DNA of 64,000 nt from the NCBI RefSeq assembly GCF_000317515.1, contig NC_019738.1, positions 2,313,623 to 2,377,622 on the forward strand, written 5' to 3'. Source of the DNA: Allocoleopsis franciscana PCC 7113. Its GTDB lineage: Bacteria > Cyanobacteriota > Cyanobacteriia > Cyanobacteriales > Coleofasciculaceae. The notes beneath the pieces are model-generated. The model was not told the DNA's origin and ran no database searches. It was given only the letters and a program-made list of their open reading frames with translations. Shown one piece after another: positions 44,184-54,016 of this stretch; position 1 is the stretch's first letter, and every line of letters starts with the position of its first letter. A program made the translations under genes and the position numbers.

Positions 44184-46130
44184 GTGAAAATTCTGCTAGT
44201 GGAAGATGATGAACTTGTTGCCGAAGTTCTCAAGAAAGCTCTTATAGCTCAGCATTATTTAGTCGATTTGGCGGCTGATGGTCAGGAGGGTTGGGAACTA
44301 GCAGAAGCGTTTGAATATGATCTGATCCTGCTGGACTTGATGTTGCCGAAGCTAGACGGTCTTAGCTTTTGCAAACAGAGAAGAGCCATAGGCGATCGCA
44401 CCCCAATTGTGATCTTGACAGGTCAGGATACCAGCACCAGCAAAGTCATCAGCTTAGATACAGGTGCGGATGATTATATCATAAAACCTTTCGATGTGCA
44501 AGAACTACTGGCTCGGATTCGAGCCTTGCTACGTCGTGGCAGTTCAAACGTGACGCCCGTGCTGGAGTGGGATGCCCTGCGTTTAGACCCCAGTAACTGC
44601 CACGTCACCTATAATGAGCAACTGTTGCATCTCACCGCCAAGGAGTACGGTCTCCTAGAGCTGTTCTTACGGAACACGCAGCGAATATTCAGCCAAAGTG
44701 CGCTGCTCGATCATCTTTGGTCGTTTGAAGAACCCCCTTCAGAAAATACGGTGAGGGCGCACATCAAAAGTTTACGACAAAAGCTGAAAAAAGCTGGAGC
44801 CGCCTCGGACTTGCTAGAAACGGTTTACGGGTTAGGGTATCGATTGAAACCCAGAGAAGGCAAGGTATCGCAGCCCTCAGCTCAATCACAAGTTGCGCGG
44901 GATGTATCTCGACAGGCACCGCAGAAAGCGGAAATAGTGGGTACCACACGTCTCGATTCCAAGTCAGCTACAACCTCACAAATTTCACCAGAACTGATTG
45001 TCCTTTGGGAACGGAGTAAGGACAAATATCGCGATCGCATCAATATCTTAGACCAAGCTGTGACCGCTCTGGTCACAGATACTCTCAGTGAAGAATTACG
45101 ACAACAAGCTCAGATGCAGGCACATACCCTATTAGGGTCACTGGGTAGTTTTGGCTTAATGGATGCCTCTCGTCTATCCCGTAAAATTGAACAGGCGTTT
45201 CAAACCCCAAATACCCTAAATCAAACGGAAAAAGAGCAGTTGTCTAAACAGGTTTTAGCCTTGCGTCAAGTACTGGAGCAACCCATGACTCCGGTGGAAT
45301 CGGTTGAGACGGTGCCAGAAACTAAGCTCCATCAACCCATGACAATAGAGCCAAAACCTCGACTGTTAGTGGTTGACGACGATGTTGCATTGGCGCTGGC
45401 TTTAGTTTCAGAAGCTTCATCCTGGGGAATACAGGCAGACATTGCCAGCAATTTATCTAAAGCTAGAGAGACTCTGGCTCACCTTCGACCCGATGTGGTA
45501 CTCCTAGATTTATGCTTTCCAGAGTCAGCAGAGAACGGTTTCGATCTGTTAACGGAACTAACATTAGAGCAGCCGTCTGTACCTGTTGTTGTATTTACGG
45601 CACAGGAAAGTTTTACTCAACGGGTGAAAGTCGCTCGTTTAGGCGGACGGGGGTTTCTGCAAAAGCCTGTAACTCCGGCTCAAGCCATGGAAGCGATCGC
45701 CCAAGTTCTGCAACAATCCAGTCAAACAGAAGCCAAATTGCTACTCGTAGACGATGATCCTCAGCTTTTGGATGTTGTTCGCACCCTACTAGAGCCTTGG
45801 GGATTCAATCTGACACTGCTAGACAACCCCCAGGAGTTCTGGGATACCTTAGAGAAGACAGCTCCCGATTTGCTGATTCTGGATGTTGAAATGCCCGAAT
45901 TGAGCGGTATTGATCTTTGCCAAGTGGTTCGTAATGACCCACGCTGGAGTGAGCTGCCGGTGCTGTTTCTCTCGGCTCGTACTGATATAGAGACCATCCA
46001 ATCAGTGTTTACAGTCGGTGCTGATGACTATGTAAGTAAGCCAATTGTCGGGCCAGAGTTAGTCGCTCGTATCCTAAATCGGCTGGAACGAACCAAAATC
46101 CTACGTAAACTCCGAAAATTTATCGGTTAA
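44184..46130 (+). CDS. Hybrid response regulator REC-wHTH-Hpt-REC-REC
   Basis: 648 residues, start GTG 44184. Domains: receiver 1 (1-120, phosphoacceptor Asp in LILLDLMLPKLDG near 51); OmpR/PhoB winged helix (about 130-225, VRAHIKSLRQKL); Hpt domain with AHTLLGSLGSFG (phospho-His near 313); receiver 2 (about 393-510, VVLLDLCFPES, Asp near 441); receiver 3 (about 520-645, LILDVEMPELSG, Asp near 564). So one protein holds a complete phosphorelay branch plus a DNA-binding output. It is the first gene of a three-gene operon with the kinase (98 bases on) and the final regulator. Confidence 0.92.
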   Translation: MKILLVEDDELVAEVLKKALIAQHYLVDLAADGQEGWELAEAFEYDLILLDLMLPKLDGLSFCKQRRAIGDRTPIVILTGQDTSTSKVISLDTGADDYIIKPFDVQELLARIRALLRRGSSNVTPVLEWDALRLDPSNCHVTYNEQLLHLTAKEYGLLELFLRNTQRIFSQSALLDHLWSFEEPPSENTVRAHIKSLRQKLKKAGAASDLLETVYGLGYRLKPREGKVSQPSAQSQVARDVSRQAPQKAEIVGTTRLDSKSATTSQISPELIVLWERSKDKYRDRINILDQAVTALVTDTLSEELRQQAQMQAHTLLGSLGSFGLMDASRLSRKIEQAFQTPNTLNQTEKEQLSKQVLALRQVLEQPMTPVESVETVPETKLHQPMTIEPKPRLLVVDDDVALALALVSEASSWGIQADIASNLSKARETLAHLRPDVVLLDLCFPESAENGFDLLTELTLEQPSVPVVVFTAQESFTQRVKVARLGGRGFLQKPVTPAQAMEAIAQVLQQSSQTEAKLLLVDDDPQLLDVVRTLLEPWGFNLTLLDNPQEFWDTLEKTAPDLLILDVEMPELSGIDLCQVVRNDPRWSELPVLFLSARTDIETIQSVFTVGADDYVSKPIVGPELVARILNRLERTKILRKLRKFIG

Positions 46131-46227
46131 TTCCCAGTTTTTCAACTGTATTGATAGGGGTAGTTATTAAACGTTGAAGATACATTTTATTTACAATTAA
46201 TTTGGCTCTTGGGAAAGAAAAGGAAAA

Positions 46228-49200
46228 ATGATGACAAGCGAACTGGGTCTGAGCTTGCTGATTCTCCTAGCTTTTGCCACATCGGCAACACAGTCCAGTG
46301 TAATAGGGCTATTGGGTTTCAGCCTGATGTTGGGGATTGTTTGGATCTTTTATTTCTTAAATCGCCAAATCCACAAGCGCCAACAAACGGAAGCTGACTT
46401 TCAACTCCTCTACAATCATGCTCCTTGTGGGTATTACTCTGTAAATCAAGACGGTGTGTTGATTGCAATTAATGATACCCAATTACGCTGGTTAGGTTAC
46501 AGCCGAGAGGAAGTGATAGGCTCACTCCAACTCACGGATTTCATGGTTTCTGAGGATGCGGAATCCTGGGCAAAAATATTTGCCCGTATCCAGTCCCAGG
46601 GTGAAGTAAAAAACGTAGAAATTCAGATGATTCGTAAAGATGGGACAAGCCTCCCCGTACTTTTGAGTGCTACGGCAATCAGAAATGCGGTGGGTCAATT
46701 TGTTGGGGCTTGTGGCACTATCTTGGATATCACCCAGCACAAACAGACGCAAGATGCGCTCCGCAAAAGTGAAGAACGCTTCCGGTTAGCGATCGATCAT
46801 ATTCCTGATGGCTTCGTCATCTATGACCAACAGCGACGGTTACAGTTTGTTAATGCTGAAGGGCTAAGACGGAGTGGACATTCCCAGGAAGAACTGCTAG
46901 GACACACCGATGAAGAAATCTATCCGCCCGAAATTACCTCTCAATATCTACCAACCTTACTGCGGGCTGTAGAAACGCGCAGGATACAGACCTCAGAATG
47001 TACGCTCACGTTGCCCACAGTCGGTACTTTTACCGTGGTAGTAACCTACGTCCCACTGCTCAATGAACAAGGGGAAATCTCGTCCATTCTCGGTATCACT
47101 CACGACCTGAGCGATCGCAAACGGGAAGAAGAAGCTTTACGGGAGAGTGAAGCGCGAGTCCGTTTAGCCTTAGAAGCGACTCAAATCGGCACCTGGGACT
47201 GGGATATTTTAACCAACCAGATGACTTGGTCGAGTGGTGATCAACGGGTGTTTGGTTTGACGAACGGTACCTTTGAGGCAACCTATGAAGCCTTTGAAAC
47301 CTGTCTTCCTCCTGAAGAACGGGACTCCCTGCTTGGCGCGGTGAATCGTTCCCGTCGCACACGGCGTGAATTCCATCACGAATTCCGGCTGATGTGGCCC
47401 GATGGTAGCCTGCATTGGGTGGAAGGAAAGGGCAAGTTTTTCTACAACCAGGAAGGACAGGCTATCCGCATGGTCGGCACCCTCGTGGATATTAGTGAGC
47501 GCAAGCAAGTTGAGGCTCAGTTACAACAGAGTGAAGAGAAGTTCCGCCAGTTAACCGAAAACATCAATAAAGTGTTTTGGATGACAACAGCGGATTTCAG
47601 TGAAATGCTCTATGTCAGTCCGGCTTATGAGCAAATCTGGGGACGCAGTTGTGAAAGCTTGTACGCCAATCCTAAATCCTTTGCGGAGGCGATGCACCCC
47701 GAAGATCGACAACAAGCGCTCGCGAGATTTGAGGATAATACGACCCAAGAATTGGACATTGAATATCGGATTGTCCAACCAGACGGCTCCTGGCGCTGGA
47801 TTAGAGACCGTTGTTTTCCCATCCGGAACCATGCAGGAGAAGTTTACCGCCGCGCCGGGATTGCCCAAGACATTACCGACCAAAAACAAGCTGAAACCAG
47901 CCTGCGACAGACGAACGAAGACTTAGAACGTCGAGTTACCTTAAGAACCACAGAATTACAAAAAGCCAATCAGCTATTGCAACGCGAACTGCTGGAACGG
48001 GAGCAAATGGAACAAGCCCTGCTCCTAGCCTATCAACACTTACAGTTCCATGTGGAAAATACCCCTTTAGCAGTGATTGAGTGGGACTGTGAGTATCGCC
48101 TGATTAATTGGTCAAAACAGGCGGAGAGAATTTTTGGTTGGACCAGCGAAGAAGTCATCGGTAAGCATCCCCAGGAATGGAAGTTTATCCATGAACAGGA
48201 CAGCGAACGAGTCAATAAGGTGATGGAGCAGTTAGCTACCGGCTCTCAACCGCGCAACCTGAGTGATAATCGCAACTACACCAAAGATGGCAGAGTCATC
48301 GACTGCGACTGGTACAACTCAGCTTTGTGTGATGCCTCTGGAAAGCTAGTCTCAATTTTGTCTCTTGTTCAGGATGTCACGGAGCGTAAACAAGCGGAAG
48401 CCGCATTACGCGAAGCTTATGACCAGTTAGAAATTCGGGTTCAAGAACGAACACGAGAACTGTTCAAGGCGAATAAAGAGTTAAAGAGTGAAAATAGCGA
48501 ACGTAAGCGGGTAGAAGCAGAACTCAATACCCGTGCCAGACAGCAAGCCGCTGTTGCTGAACTGGGTCAACAGGCACTGGCAGGTAAGCCACTCGACCCC
48601 CTGATTCACCAAGCCGTTGCTCTGGTTGCTCAAATTTTAGAGGTAGAGTACTGCAAGGTTCTAGAACTTCTTCCCGATGGAAAAGCCGTGCTGTTACGTG
48701 CGGGTGTGGGTTGGCAAGAAGGACTGGTCGGAGAAGCTACGGTCAGTATTGATCTTGATTCTCAGGCTGGCTATACCTTACTTTCGAGAGAACCAGTAAT
48801 TGTAGAAGATTTGGGGAAAGAAGTACGGTTTAGCGGACCCTGTCTCCTGCATCAGCATGGAATCAAAAGTGGTATCAGTGTGATTATTCCCGGTCAAAAC
48901 CGTCCCTATGGGGTATTAGGAGCGCATACCACTCAATACCGGAAGTTTACTAAAGATGATATTCACTTTCTCCAAGCGACTGCCAATGTGCTGGCGACCG
49001 CCATCAACCGCCAGCATGTAGAAGAGGCACTCCGTCAGGCTCATAATGAATTAGAAATTCGCGTTCAGGAACGAACGACAGACCTGGAAAAAGCCAATGC
49101 CGAACTTCAGCAGAAAATTCTTGAGCTACAGCAGGCACAAGAAGAACGAGCTACACTAATTGCCATTTTGGAAGCGACTCCTGATATCGTTGCCACCGCC

Positions 49201-50883
49201 AGCGTGGATGAACAAATATACTACCTCAACAGTGCCGCTCGGAAGGTATTTGGAATTGGGGAACAAGAGGATTTTGCCAATTTCACCCTTACCGATGCTC
49301 ATCCGGATTGGGCTTATGAACTGATTCGTCATGAAGGAATTCCAGGGGCAATTCGTGACGGAGCCTGGGTGGGTGAAACGGCTTTTTTAAGTCACTCTAG
49401 GGTAGGAGGAAGCAGTCCCGACGGTTCGAGTAAGGACTCTCACGACCAAGGGATTGAAATTCCGGTCAGCCAAGTGATCATTGCCCACAAATCTCCCGAT
49501 GGATATGTAAAGATGCTTTCGATGGTTGCCCGCGATATTACGCAACAAAAGAAAATCGCTGCAACCCTGTGTGAAGCGGAGCGACGTTGGCGCAGCCTAC
49601 TGGAAAATGTACGTCTAGTGGTAGTGGGATTGGATAATCAGGGAAAAGTGGAGTATGCCAATCCCTGTTTCCTAGAATTGGTCGAGTACAGCAAAGCAGA
49701 GGTTATTGGCAGCGATTGGTTTGAGACATTCCTGCCGCAGCACCAGAAAAAGCGGCAGCAGAACAATTTTGTCGAATTTTTAGAACAGGAATTCTACACT
49801 CATAATCAGACCATCGTCCTGACCAAGTCGGGTGAAGAGCGAGTTATTGCCTGGAATACGACGCTACTCCAAGATTTACAGGGTTATGTGGTTGGTACTC
49901 TGAGCATCGGTGAAGATATCACCGAACGTCAGGTGATTGAACGGATGAAAGATGAGTTTATCTCGGTGGTGAGCCATGAACTCCGCACTCCGTTGACTTC
50001 AATTCACGGTGCGCTGAACCTGTTATCCAGTGGCTTGGTGGATACTCACTCCGAGAAGGGGCGTCGCGTCATTGATATTGCAGCCCAAAGCGCCGAACGC
50101 CTCGTGCGGCTCGTCAACGATATCCTAGAGTTGGAGCGCTTGGAGTCTGGCAAAATTAGCTTGCTCAAACAAACCTGCGATGTCGCTGAGCTGATGATCA
50201 AAGCCACAGAGATGATTCAGGTGATGGCGAATCGAGCTGGAGTAACTTTGTCTGTGTCTGCCAACACGATTTCCCCAGAAGCATCAGCAAAGGCGCTCGC
50301 ACTCTATGCCGACCCGGATCGGATTATTCAGGTATTGACAAATTTACTAGGTAATGCTATAAAATTCTCGCCTAGAGGTTCTACCGTCTGGTTGACAGTG
50401 GAGCTGCAAGAGCCAGAGGAACGGGAAAACAACTCAATGCTTTTAGACCCAGCGTTGCAGTTATCCCATCAAGTCACTCAAACCCCAACTCTGGTCAATG
50501 GGAGAACCAAGCTTCGCCAACCCTCGCCAGTCGGGGAAAATTCTTTGTTTATCCTAGGCCAAACCGACCCATCCCTCGCCGACTTACCACCCCACCGCCT
50601 CACGTCCACCGTCTTGTTTAAGGTTAAAGACCAAGGGCGAGGCATCCCTGCCGATAAATTGGAAACTATCTTTGAGCGCTTTCACCAAGTTGATGCCTCG
50701 GATTCCCGCAAAAAAGGAGGTACGGGTTTAGGCTTGGCCATTTGCCGGAGTATTGTGCAGCAGCACGGTGGAAAGATTTGGGTTGAGAGTACCCTAGGTG
50801 AGGGCAGTACTTTTTACTTCACGCTGCCCGAACGCAATACTGAGGAAGGCAAGGATGACCACAAAGAAAATCTTAGTGATTGA
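46228..50883 (+). CDS. Multi-PAS/GAF sensor histidine kinase (1551 aa)
   Basis: Two N-terminal hydrophobic segments (about 5-20 and 27-45) place the sensor at the membrane. About six PAS domains follow, each ending with a DITQHK/DISERK-type PAC motif; a GAF domain lies near 770-930 and coiled-coil linkers (RRVTLRTTELQKAN, RVQERTRELFKAN) join them. The kinase core is at the C-terminus: HisKA VVSHELRTPLTS (His near 1250), N-box NLLGNAIKFSP near 1371, G-boxes KDQGRGIP and GTGLGLAICRS. No receiver is fused. The last 29 bases overlap the next regulator gene, implying translational coupling. Confidence 0.93.
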   Translation: MMTSELGLSLLILLAFATSATQSSVIGLLGFSLMLGIVWIFYFLNRQIHKRQQTEADFQLLYNHAPCGYYSVNQDGVLIAINDTQLRWLGYSREEVIGSLQLTDFMVSEDAESWAKIFARIQSQGEVKNVEIQMIRKDGTSLPVLLSATAIRNAVGQFVGACGTILDITQHKQTQDALRKSEERFRLAIDHIPDGFVIYDQQRRLQFVNAEGLRRSGHSQEELLGHTDEEIYPPEITSQYLPTLLRAVETRRIQTSECTLTLPTVGTFTVVVTYVPLLNEQGEISSILGITHDLSDRKREEEALRESEARVRLALEATQIGTWDWDILTNQMTWSSGDQRVFGLTNGTFEATYEAFETCLPPEERDSLLGAVNRSRRTRREFHHEFRLMWPDGSLHWVEGKGKFFYNQEGQAIRMVGTLVDISERKQVEAQLQQSEEKFRQLTENINKVFWMTTADFSEMLYVSPAYEQIWGRSCESLYANPKSFAEAMHPEDRQQALARFEDNTTQELDIEYRIVQPDGSWRWIRDRCFPIRNHAGEVYRRAGIAQDITDQKQAETSLRQTNEDLERRVTLRTTELQKANQLLQRELLEREQMEQALLLAYQHLQFHVENTPLAVIEWDCEYRLINWSKQAERIFGWTSEEVIGKHPQEWKFIHEQDSERVNKVMEQLATGSQPRNLSDNRNYTKDGRVIDCDWYNSALCDASGKLVSILSLVQDVTERKQAEAALREAYDQLEIRVQERTRELFKANKELKSENSERKRVEAELNTRARQQAAVAELGQQALAGKPLDPLIHQAVALVAQILEVEYCKVLELLPDGKAVLLRAGVGWQEGLVGEATVSIDLDSQAGYTLLSREPVIVEDLGKEVRFSGPCLLHQHGIKSGISVIIPGQNRPYGVLGAHTTQYRKFTKDDIHFLQATANVLATAINRQHVEEALRQAHNELEIRVQERTTDLEKANAELQQKILELQQAQEERATLIAILEATPDIVATASVDEQIYYLNSAARKVFGIGEQEDFANFTLTDAHPDWAYELIRHEGIPGAIRDGAWVGETAFLSHSRVGGSSPDGSSKDSHDQGIEIPVSQVIIAHKSPDGYVKMLSMVARDITQQKKIAATLCEAERRWRSLLENVRLVVVGLDNQGKVEYANPCFLELVEYSKAEVIGSDWFETFLPQHQKKRQQNNFVEFLEQEFYTHNQTIVLTKSGEERVIAWNTTLLQDLQGYVVGTLSIGEDITERQVIERMKDEFISVVSHELRTPLTSIHGALNLLSSGLVDTHSEKGRRVIDIAAQSAERLVRLVNDILELERLESGKISLLKQTCDVAELMIKATEMIQVMANRAGVTLSVSANTISPEASAKALALYADPDRIIQVLTNLLGNAIKFSPRGSTVWLTVELQEPEERENNSMLLDPALQLSHQVTQTPTLVNGRTKLRQPSPVGENSLFILGQTDPSLADLPPHRLTSTVLFKVKDQGRGIPADKLETIFERFHQVDASDSRKKGGTGLGLAICRSIVQQHGGKIWVESTLGEGSTFYFTLPERNTEEGKDDHKENLSD

Positions 50884-51235
50884 CGATGAAGATGGTATTC
50901 GAGAAATTATCCAAATTTGCCTGGAGGCAGCAGCCGGATGGGATGTGTTCACAGCGGCTTCAGGTAGCGAGGGCTTAGCCACAGCTCAGGCTGAACAGCC
51001 GGATGCCATTTTGCTCGATGTCATGATGCCTGATATGGATGGACCGACGACGTTTCGGCAGTTACAAGCTCATGCTGCAACCAAGCACATCCCAACGATT
51101 CTACTCACCGCAAAGGCCAAAATTAGCGAACAACAGCAATTTATTGATTTGGGTGTCACAGGAGTAATTACAAAACCTTTCAAAGCTCAGGATTTAGTCA
51201 ATCAGATCTGTGGGATTTTGAACTGGAAAAAATGA
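50855..51235 (+). CDS. Single-domain response regulator
   Basis: 126 residues from ATG 50855; the longer frame from 50798 is not used, because the family starts at MTTKKILVIDDEDG and AGGAAGG lies upstream. Receiver residues: the acidic pair DDED, phosphoacceptor Asp in AILLDVMMPDMDG near 55, Thr in ILLTAKAK and Lys in TKPFKAQD. No output domain, so it relays phosphate or binds a partner. It overlaps the kinase gene by 29 bases. Confidence 0.92.
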   Translation: MTTKKILVIDDEDGIREIIQICLEAAAGWDVFTAASGSEGLATAQAEQPDAILLDVMMPDMDGPTTFRQLQAHAATKHIPTILLTAKAKISEQQQFIDLGVTGVITKPFKAQDLVNQICGILNWKK

Positions 51236-51283
51236 GGAAAAAATATCAATGTATCAAGTATCAAAACGGGCAAATTGTATGCT

Positions 51284-51436
51284 TCATACTTTATCCCTCA
51301 GCCTTCTGTGACGGTAGTTTCGTCTGTTAGTTCTGAGATTATTATCAGAGGGTGATTGACCTTCGATCAGGGTTTCGATGATGGAAGAAACTAGAAAAAA
51401 AGCGCCAACAGCCATAAAGCTTAAAATTACTGGCAT
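51284..51436 (-). CDS. Possible small single-pass membrane protein (50 aa)
   Basis: Found by direct translation. MPVILSFMAVGAFFLVSSII forms one membrane helix, followed by a polar, very basic tail (RTNRRNYRHRRLR). GGAG lies 9 bases before the ATG. The hydrophobic-then-basic layout is like that of many small cyanobacterial membrane proteins, but no homologue is recognised; the frame could be chance. Confidence 0.35.
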   Translation of the reverse strand: MPVILSFMAVGAFFLVSSIIETLIEGQSPSDNNLRTNRRNYRHRRLRDKV

Positions 51437-51557
51437 TGTTTTCGACTCCACTATTGATATTTCAACAGTAGAAGGCTTTCCTTTGCTAGAGCTATTCCCT
51501 TATGCAACTCATTTAATCGACTATCTACTTTAGATAAAACGAGGGCAAATTTTAAGA

Positions 51558-51740
51558 ATGAGCCAGATCTCGGAGTGGACAGTTTTGCAACTGGTACAGA
51601 TGAGTTTGGCTTTTGTGGCGTGTCTAGGAATACTAACGATGGACAACATAACATACACCAGGCCAGAGCTAGGTGGGGAACTTCTGCTGATGGTTCTGGC
51701 TTTTCTTTTTATCGCAAGTTTCAGGTCAGCATCTCTGTAA
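51558..51740 (+). CDS. Possible small two-helix membrane protein (60 aa)
   Basis: ATG 51558. Two hydrophobic stretches (LVQMSLAFVACLGILTM and GGELLLMVLAFLFIASF) with a short polar link. The ribosome-binding site is weak (TAAGA). Similar open frames exist on the other strand here. Kept as a low-confidence candidate in a 580-base stretch that otherwise holds only the small minus-strand frame ending at 51284. Confidence 0.3.
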   Translation: MSQISEWTVLQLVQMSLAFVACLGILTMDNITYTRPELGGELLLMVLAFLFIASFRSASL

Positions 51741-51822
51741 ATAGGCAGACTTCTCCTGATTGATTTTGTTGGACTATTAACAGGATTTCCCACTTGTAGG
51801 AGAACTTACCATGGGAGTGTCA

Positions 51823-52002
51823 CTACTCCCTAGCCGCTTCTCGCAGCCGCTCCACATCACGTATCGGTGGTGCACCAAAGAGCCGCTTGTACTCCCGGTT
51901 GAAGTGCGAGGCATCATCATACCCCACACGGTAGGCAGCACTAGTAGCGTCAAGGTTTTGCCCCAACATCAGACGGCGAGCCTTCAGGGGGTGACAATCG
52001 GC
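51823..52002 (-). pseudogene. AraC-family regulator, C-terminal fragment
   Basis: Minus-strand translation gives [39 protein letters not shown], and [15 protein letters not shown] before a stop at 51823. This is the second helix-turn-helix of an AraC regulator (recognition [17 protein letters not shown]). An in-frame stop at 52003-52005 cuts off the rest, and no N-terminal domain is found upstream. It is divergent from a hydrolase remnant, the usual AraC/hydrolase pair. Confidence 0.75.
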
Positions 52003-52039
52003 TCAAAAGACTGTTAGAGCTTGATTTTCATCCACTTGA

Positions 52040-52480
52040 GTCCTCAATAAACCTGTCAATAAGCTAAGATTTATTTATGCTGAAGATTTCAGTGCTGCGG
52101 TCGATTTTCTGGGCACCCAGTCCCTCGTTGACAGAGATCGAATTGGCGTTCTTGGAATTTGCGGCAGCGGCAGCTTCGTCATCAGCGCCGCTAAGATCGA
52201 CCCACGCATGAAGGCGATCGCAACGGTCAGTATGTATGACATGGGTGCAGCCAACCGTAACGGGCTGAGACGTTCTACCACCCTCGAACAGAGGAAGCAA
52301 GCGATCGCAGAGGCGGCACAGCAACGCTATGTGGAGTTCACGGGCGGCCAGACCCAACTCATGATGACTGGTTGCAAGCAGATTGCACAGGTCAGTGACG
52401 CTCAATACGGCGCGCTAGTTCAGGCGCAAAGCTCGACCCCTGCCGCTCCTACTCCCAAGGTTCCCAGCAACGCCGGGTAG
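52040..52480 (+). pseudogene. Alpha/beta hydrolase fragment (both ends lost)
   Basis: The frame open from 52040 reads EDFSAAVDFLGTQSLVDRDR, then IGVLGICGSGSFVISAAKID with the GxCGSGS nucleophile elbow, then ATVSMYDMGAANRNG. This is the middle part of a YcjY/DUF1100-like hydrolase. The N-terminal third is missing and the C-terminal part after about residue 106 diverges into unrelated low-complexity residues, with no acid/His motif. ATG 52208 would make only a 90-residue piece. A decayed gene next to the AraC fragment. Confidence 0.7.
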
Positions 52481-52499
52481 CCATTTCCCTAACATCTCC

Positions 52500-53279
52500 C
52501 TAAGTGGCTAAGGCTCGTGGTTGAAGTTTTAGTTCAAAGCGATCGCCTGGTTTAGGCTCAATGACTTGGGTAGAGAGATTGTTTTGAGCCAGCTTCGACC
52601 GAAATTCCTCAAGACTCCCCACCGACCGCAGCGCATACACCAGCATTCCTGCATATTCGACTTCACCCGGTTCTGCTGAGGGCAGCATCACTTGGGGTTG
52701 CAGCCATTGTGCAACTTCTAAGCCGCTCTTGCTTCCTCTAATAATTGGCCCAATCAGCGGTAGCGCTAAATCTATGAGTGGGGTAATCACCACATCAACA
52801 GGTGCAGCGTCCTTCAAGGATGGGGAATGATAGCCATGGGGTTCGTAGTAGATGGTTAAATCCGTGCCTAACTCTTTGAGGAGATAGCCATTTTCTACCA
52901 GAGTCGGCCCAATGGGGCTACCGGGAGTTGCTTTGATTTCAACTTGATGATCTAGGGTGAAAGTTTCTCCATGCTTGAGGGCTGTCACTTCGGTATAACC
53001 CAACTCCCGCACCACCTTGGCGGCATTGGGAGAACCAACCACAGGAATTGTGTGATTTAGTTGCTTCAAAGTAGGCGGATGTGCATGGTCTTCCAACCCT
53101 TGGGAGAGCAAGATTAAATCGATGTTGTCTGGAATTGCGCGATCGCTGTGTCGTGAACCTTTAAACAGCCAGTCGAGCTTACCAAAGACTAACGAATCCA
53201 CTAACCAGGGGTCAATCAGGATTCGTTTTCCTCCAAGTTCAATTAGCCAGGAGTTGCTGTCGAACCAAGTCAGGTGCAT
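52500..53279 (-). CDS. Metallo-beta-lactamase-fold hydrolase (UlaG-like)
   Basis: 259 residues from ATG 53279, where the family core begins (MHLTWFDSNSWLIELGGKR); the frame back to 53318 is not family-like. MBL-fold features: LIDPWL strand, and LSQGLEDHAHPPTL in the place of the H-x-H-x-D-H zinc motif. The first His of that motif is Gln here, so at most a modified metal site is present; later, EPHGYH and the loop IIRGSK are seen. It may bind metal weakly or act on a non-lactam substrate. The cyanobacterial conserved group of these proteins is uncharacterised. Convergent with the hydrolase remnant. Confidence 0.75.
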   Translation of the reverse strand: MHLTWFDSNSWLIELGGKRILIDPWLVDSLVFGKLDWLFKGSRHSDRAIPDNIDLILLSQGLEDHAHPPTLKQLNHTIPVVGSPNAAKVVRELGYTEVTALKHGETFTLDHQVEIKATPGSPIGPTLVENGYLLKELGTDLTIYYEPHGYHSPSLKDAAPVDVVITPLIDLALPLIGPIIRGSKSGLEVAQWLQPQVMLPSAEPGEVEYAGMLVYALRSVGSLEEFRSKLAQNNLSTQVIEPKPGDRFELKLQPRALAT

Positions 53280-53500
53280 AGTCGTTGCGAAGATGACGGC
53301 TGTTCTTATTTTAGGCAATTGTTACGTAATATTAACGGCAGCTTCAAAAAAAGGTAAAGAATTGGATATACAAAGCCATGTTATTGCGGCTCTTCTTTAC
53401 TCTCTGTTTCTGACTTCACAAAATTTTCACGATTCTTTTTTAAATTACAGAATGTGATCTACCAATTAATTTTGATACTCATAAGTTAAGGAAATTAACG

Positions 53501-53836
53501 ATGAACAGGTATCAAATAAGTCAATTAGAAGCTGCTGGCGAATTCCTAAATTTACTCGGTATTCCCGGCCCTTATACTTTCCAAGAAAAAGTCAGAACAA
53601 TTGAAGTTTCCCAAGAAGCGATAGAGGGTAGACTTAGAGGCTCTCTTGAAAGCTGCTATATTTCCATTCGAGAAGTAGCAACTAAGATTTGTAAAGATAT
53701 CTATGCTGAGCGCCTCAAGCGGCAAAAGAAGTTTCCTCGAAAACTTTACTTTGTTGATTGGCGGGATGATTTAGAATTATCTTCCTCAATAGTCAGTCCT
53801 AACGGGTGGCTCCCAAGCCGATTAGGTTCCAAATAA
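53501..53836 (+). CDS. Conserved unknown, 111 aa
   Basis: ATG 53501 with TAAGGAAAT as ribosome-binding site 8 bases upstream. A helical N-terminus (about 1-40), then a central stretch with Cys (ESCYISIREVATKICKD) and a basic helix (AERLKRQKKFPRK). No signal peptide or membrane helix. No family recognised. The terminator at 53958-53988 lies 122 bases downstream. Confidence 0.6.
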   Translation: MNRYQISQLEAAGEFLNLLGIPGPYTFQEKVRTIEVSQEAIEGRLRGSLESCYISIREVATKICKDIYAERLKRQKKFPRKLYFVDWRDDLELSSSIVSPNGWLPSRLGSK

Positions 53837-53957
53837 TATCAAGCTTCTTCGTTGCATACAAGCTCTTCTTGACCATTTCACCCAATCGGGTGAACGCATC
53901 AGGTGAAGCCTAATGAATTGCATCGAGCCTACAATCCAGAAATGTAACCACTGAGTC

Positions 53958-53988
53958 ACCCCACCCTTTCACTCTGGTGGGGTTTTTT
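53958..53988 (+). terminator. Rho-independent terminator
   Basis: 8-bp stem ACCCCACC / GGTGGGGT with a 10-base loop and T-run. Ends the transcript of the 111-residue unknown. Confidence 0.8.
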
Positions 53989-54016
53989 GTGGAAATATCG
54001 GCGATTTCAGTGATTT

